Origin: Campylobacter sp. LR291e
GTDB lineage: Bacteria; Campylobacterota; Campylobacteria; Campylobacterales; Campylobacteraceae
DNA length: 64,000 bases
Direction: 5' to 3'
Assembly: GCF_008633915.1 (NCBI RefSeq)
Contig: NZ_VJNV01000002.1
Span: forward strand, 1 to 64,000
Shown: piece after piece, positions 63,253-64,000 of the stretch
Numbering within the stretch: the stretch's first letter is position 1
Layout: each line of letters opens with the position of its first letter
The notes under the pieces: model-generated
Database searches by the model: none
Seen by the model: only the letters and a program-made list of their open reading frames with translations
Told to the model about the DNA's origin: nothing
Translations under genes and position numbers: made by a program

Positions 63253-64000
63253 TTTTGTCCTTTAAAAAGATTATTACAAGCACAATGTAAGGACCCATTT
63301 TGTCTTAAAAATACCCTTGCATCAACTCCTATTATTTGTCTATTTTTTATCACTTTTTCTAAATTTTCCTTAACGATTAAATCATTTTTATCATTATAAA
63401 AAGGTACAATCAAGGCATTATTTATAAAAACAAAATTTGCATAACTTGCCCCAAGTCTTTTATTATCATAAAAAATAGGCGAGGGTAGGGGTAATTTTAC
63501 TAAATTAAAACCTGTTTTTAAAAGTTCATGTTCCATAGCTTTTAAGGGCTTAAAATGTATATCTTTTTCATTCTCACAAATTGAGTAAGCTATGGTATTT
63601 TCATCTATAAAACGAGCTAGTGTATCTATGTGATGGTCTGTATCATCGCCTTGTATAAAGCCATTTTCAAGCCAAATAATGCGTGAAAGCCCGAAAAATT
63701 CTTTTAAATGAGTTTCTATTTCTTTTTGATTTAAATGAGAATTTCTATTTGAATTTAATAAACAATCTTTTGTAGTAAGTAAAACACCTTGTCCATTAAA
63801 ATCAACACTGCCTCCTTCAAGGATAAAATCAATATCTTTAATATTTTCCTTAAATTTATCCTTGAAAAGTTTTGAATTTAAGGCATTATCAAGTTCACTT
63901 TTAAATTTATTACCCCAAGCATTAAATTTAAAATTAAGCACCTTTATAACATTGTTATCTAAAATTTCAATAGGACCATAATCTCTAATCCAAGTATCAT
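63249..64000 (-). CDS. aguA: Agmatine deiminase, 5' end beyond the window
   Basis: The coding frame is open to the window edge: DTWIRDYGPIEILDNN can be read from 63998 to 63951, before the internal Met at 63941, so the gene continues outside. The visible 250 residues include the guanidine-group site IDFILEGGSVDFNGQGVLL, WLENGFIQGDDTDHHIDTL and the catalytic Cys in QNGSLHCACNN. It converts agmatine to N-carbamoylputrescine and ammonia. Partner aguB lies two genes downstream. Confidence 0.93.
   Translation of the reverse strand, partial: DTWIRDYGPIEILDNNVIKVLNFKFNAWGNKFKSELDNALNSKLFKDKFKENIKDIDFILEGGSVDFNGQGVLLTTKDCLLNSNRNSHLNQKEIETHLKEFFGLSRIIWLENGFIQGDDTDHHIDTLARFIDENTIAYSICENEKDIHFKPLKAMEHELLKTGFNLVKLPLPSPIFYDNKRLGASYANFVFINNALIVPFYNDKNDLIVKENLEKVIKNRQIIGVDARVFLRQNGSLHCACNNLFKGQK

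Noticed and set aside
1-64000. CRISPR array, prophage, insertion sequence or tRNA gene
   Set aside because: No regularly spaced repeats, no transposase or phage structural genes and no cloverleaf-forming segment were seen in the intergenic regions.

Overview
The window is AT-rich, gene-dense DNA from an epsilonproteobacterium (Campylobacterota), almost certainly a Campylobacter related to C. jejuni. The evidence is local gene order: miaB-(HP0268-like)-nusA; a phosphoribosyltransferase/NCS2 permease/mqnE/GlnD-like/glmS block; mlaA-mlaC-RND-rdgB-MFS; cheR-cheB-rpiB-apt-dedA-pepA-ychF; alaS-pbpA; ftr1-p19; aguA/aguB. These blocks match ones I recall from C. jejuni but are shuffled relative to each other. 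No rRNA, tRNA, CRISPR array or complete insertion sequence was seen.

Layout. 1-4.3 kb: a leftward operon with a PilM/PilN/PilO-like trio, a lysophospholipid acyltransferase, miaB and a small HP0268-like nuclease. 4.4-5.5 kb: nusA. 5.5-11.2 kb: an inserted leftward surface-glycan module (large phase-variable glycosyltransferase, HAD phosphatase, nucleotidyltransferase-kinase fusion, second nucleotidyltransferase, decayed terminal gene). 11.3-18.4 kb: purine salvage and uptake, menaquinone (futalosine) synthesis, a GlnD-like protein without its catalytic motifs, and glmS. 18.4-20.7 kb: katA with its ankyrin partner, twin operator-like palindromes and a candidate small RNA. 20.7-26.5 kb: mlaA-mlaC-RND lipid transport genes, rdgB with an unlisted 26-residue membrane peptide, and an MFS exporter. 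26.5-27.7 kb: decayed genes resembling a type VI secretion amidase effector (Tae4) and two immunity proteins (Tai4). 27.7-35.3 kb: SprA-like protein, HIT protein, YceI, a degenerate GGDEF membrane protein, the siderophore esterase Cee, YgjP, MATE, a catalytically dead dihydroorotase homologue and gpsA. 35.4-43.8 kb: prs, cheR, cheB, rpiB, apt, dedA, pepA, ychF and a dicarboxylate carrier that seems to start at ATT. 43.8-47.8 kb: an LplT-PlsC-acyl-ACP synthetase fusion and a cyclophilin-like secreted protein. 47.8-49.3 kb: a graveyard where a zeta toxin fragment abuts a broken multihaem cytochrome gene. 49.5-56.2 kb: hemH, alaS, pbpA and a phase-variable acetyltransferase. 56.2-61 kb: a small unknown gene, a DASS anion carrier, and p19/ftr1 under a Fur-like box. 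61-64 kb: a sigma54-controlled small gene, aguB, a CDF cation transporter and a 5'-truncated aguA.

Three loci (5.5 kb, 9.2 kb, 56 kb) encode the same C-terminal domain, built around LSYKLG motifs. Two of these genes carry homopolymeric G tracts: G8, frame open, and G9, where one more G would restore a 23-residue tail matching the family. The third is a frameshifted pseudogene. This scattered, switching surface-glycan family and the decayed effector/immunity locus are the most distinctive content. Housekeeping genes look ordinary and intact.
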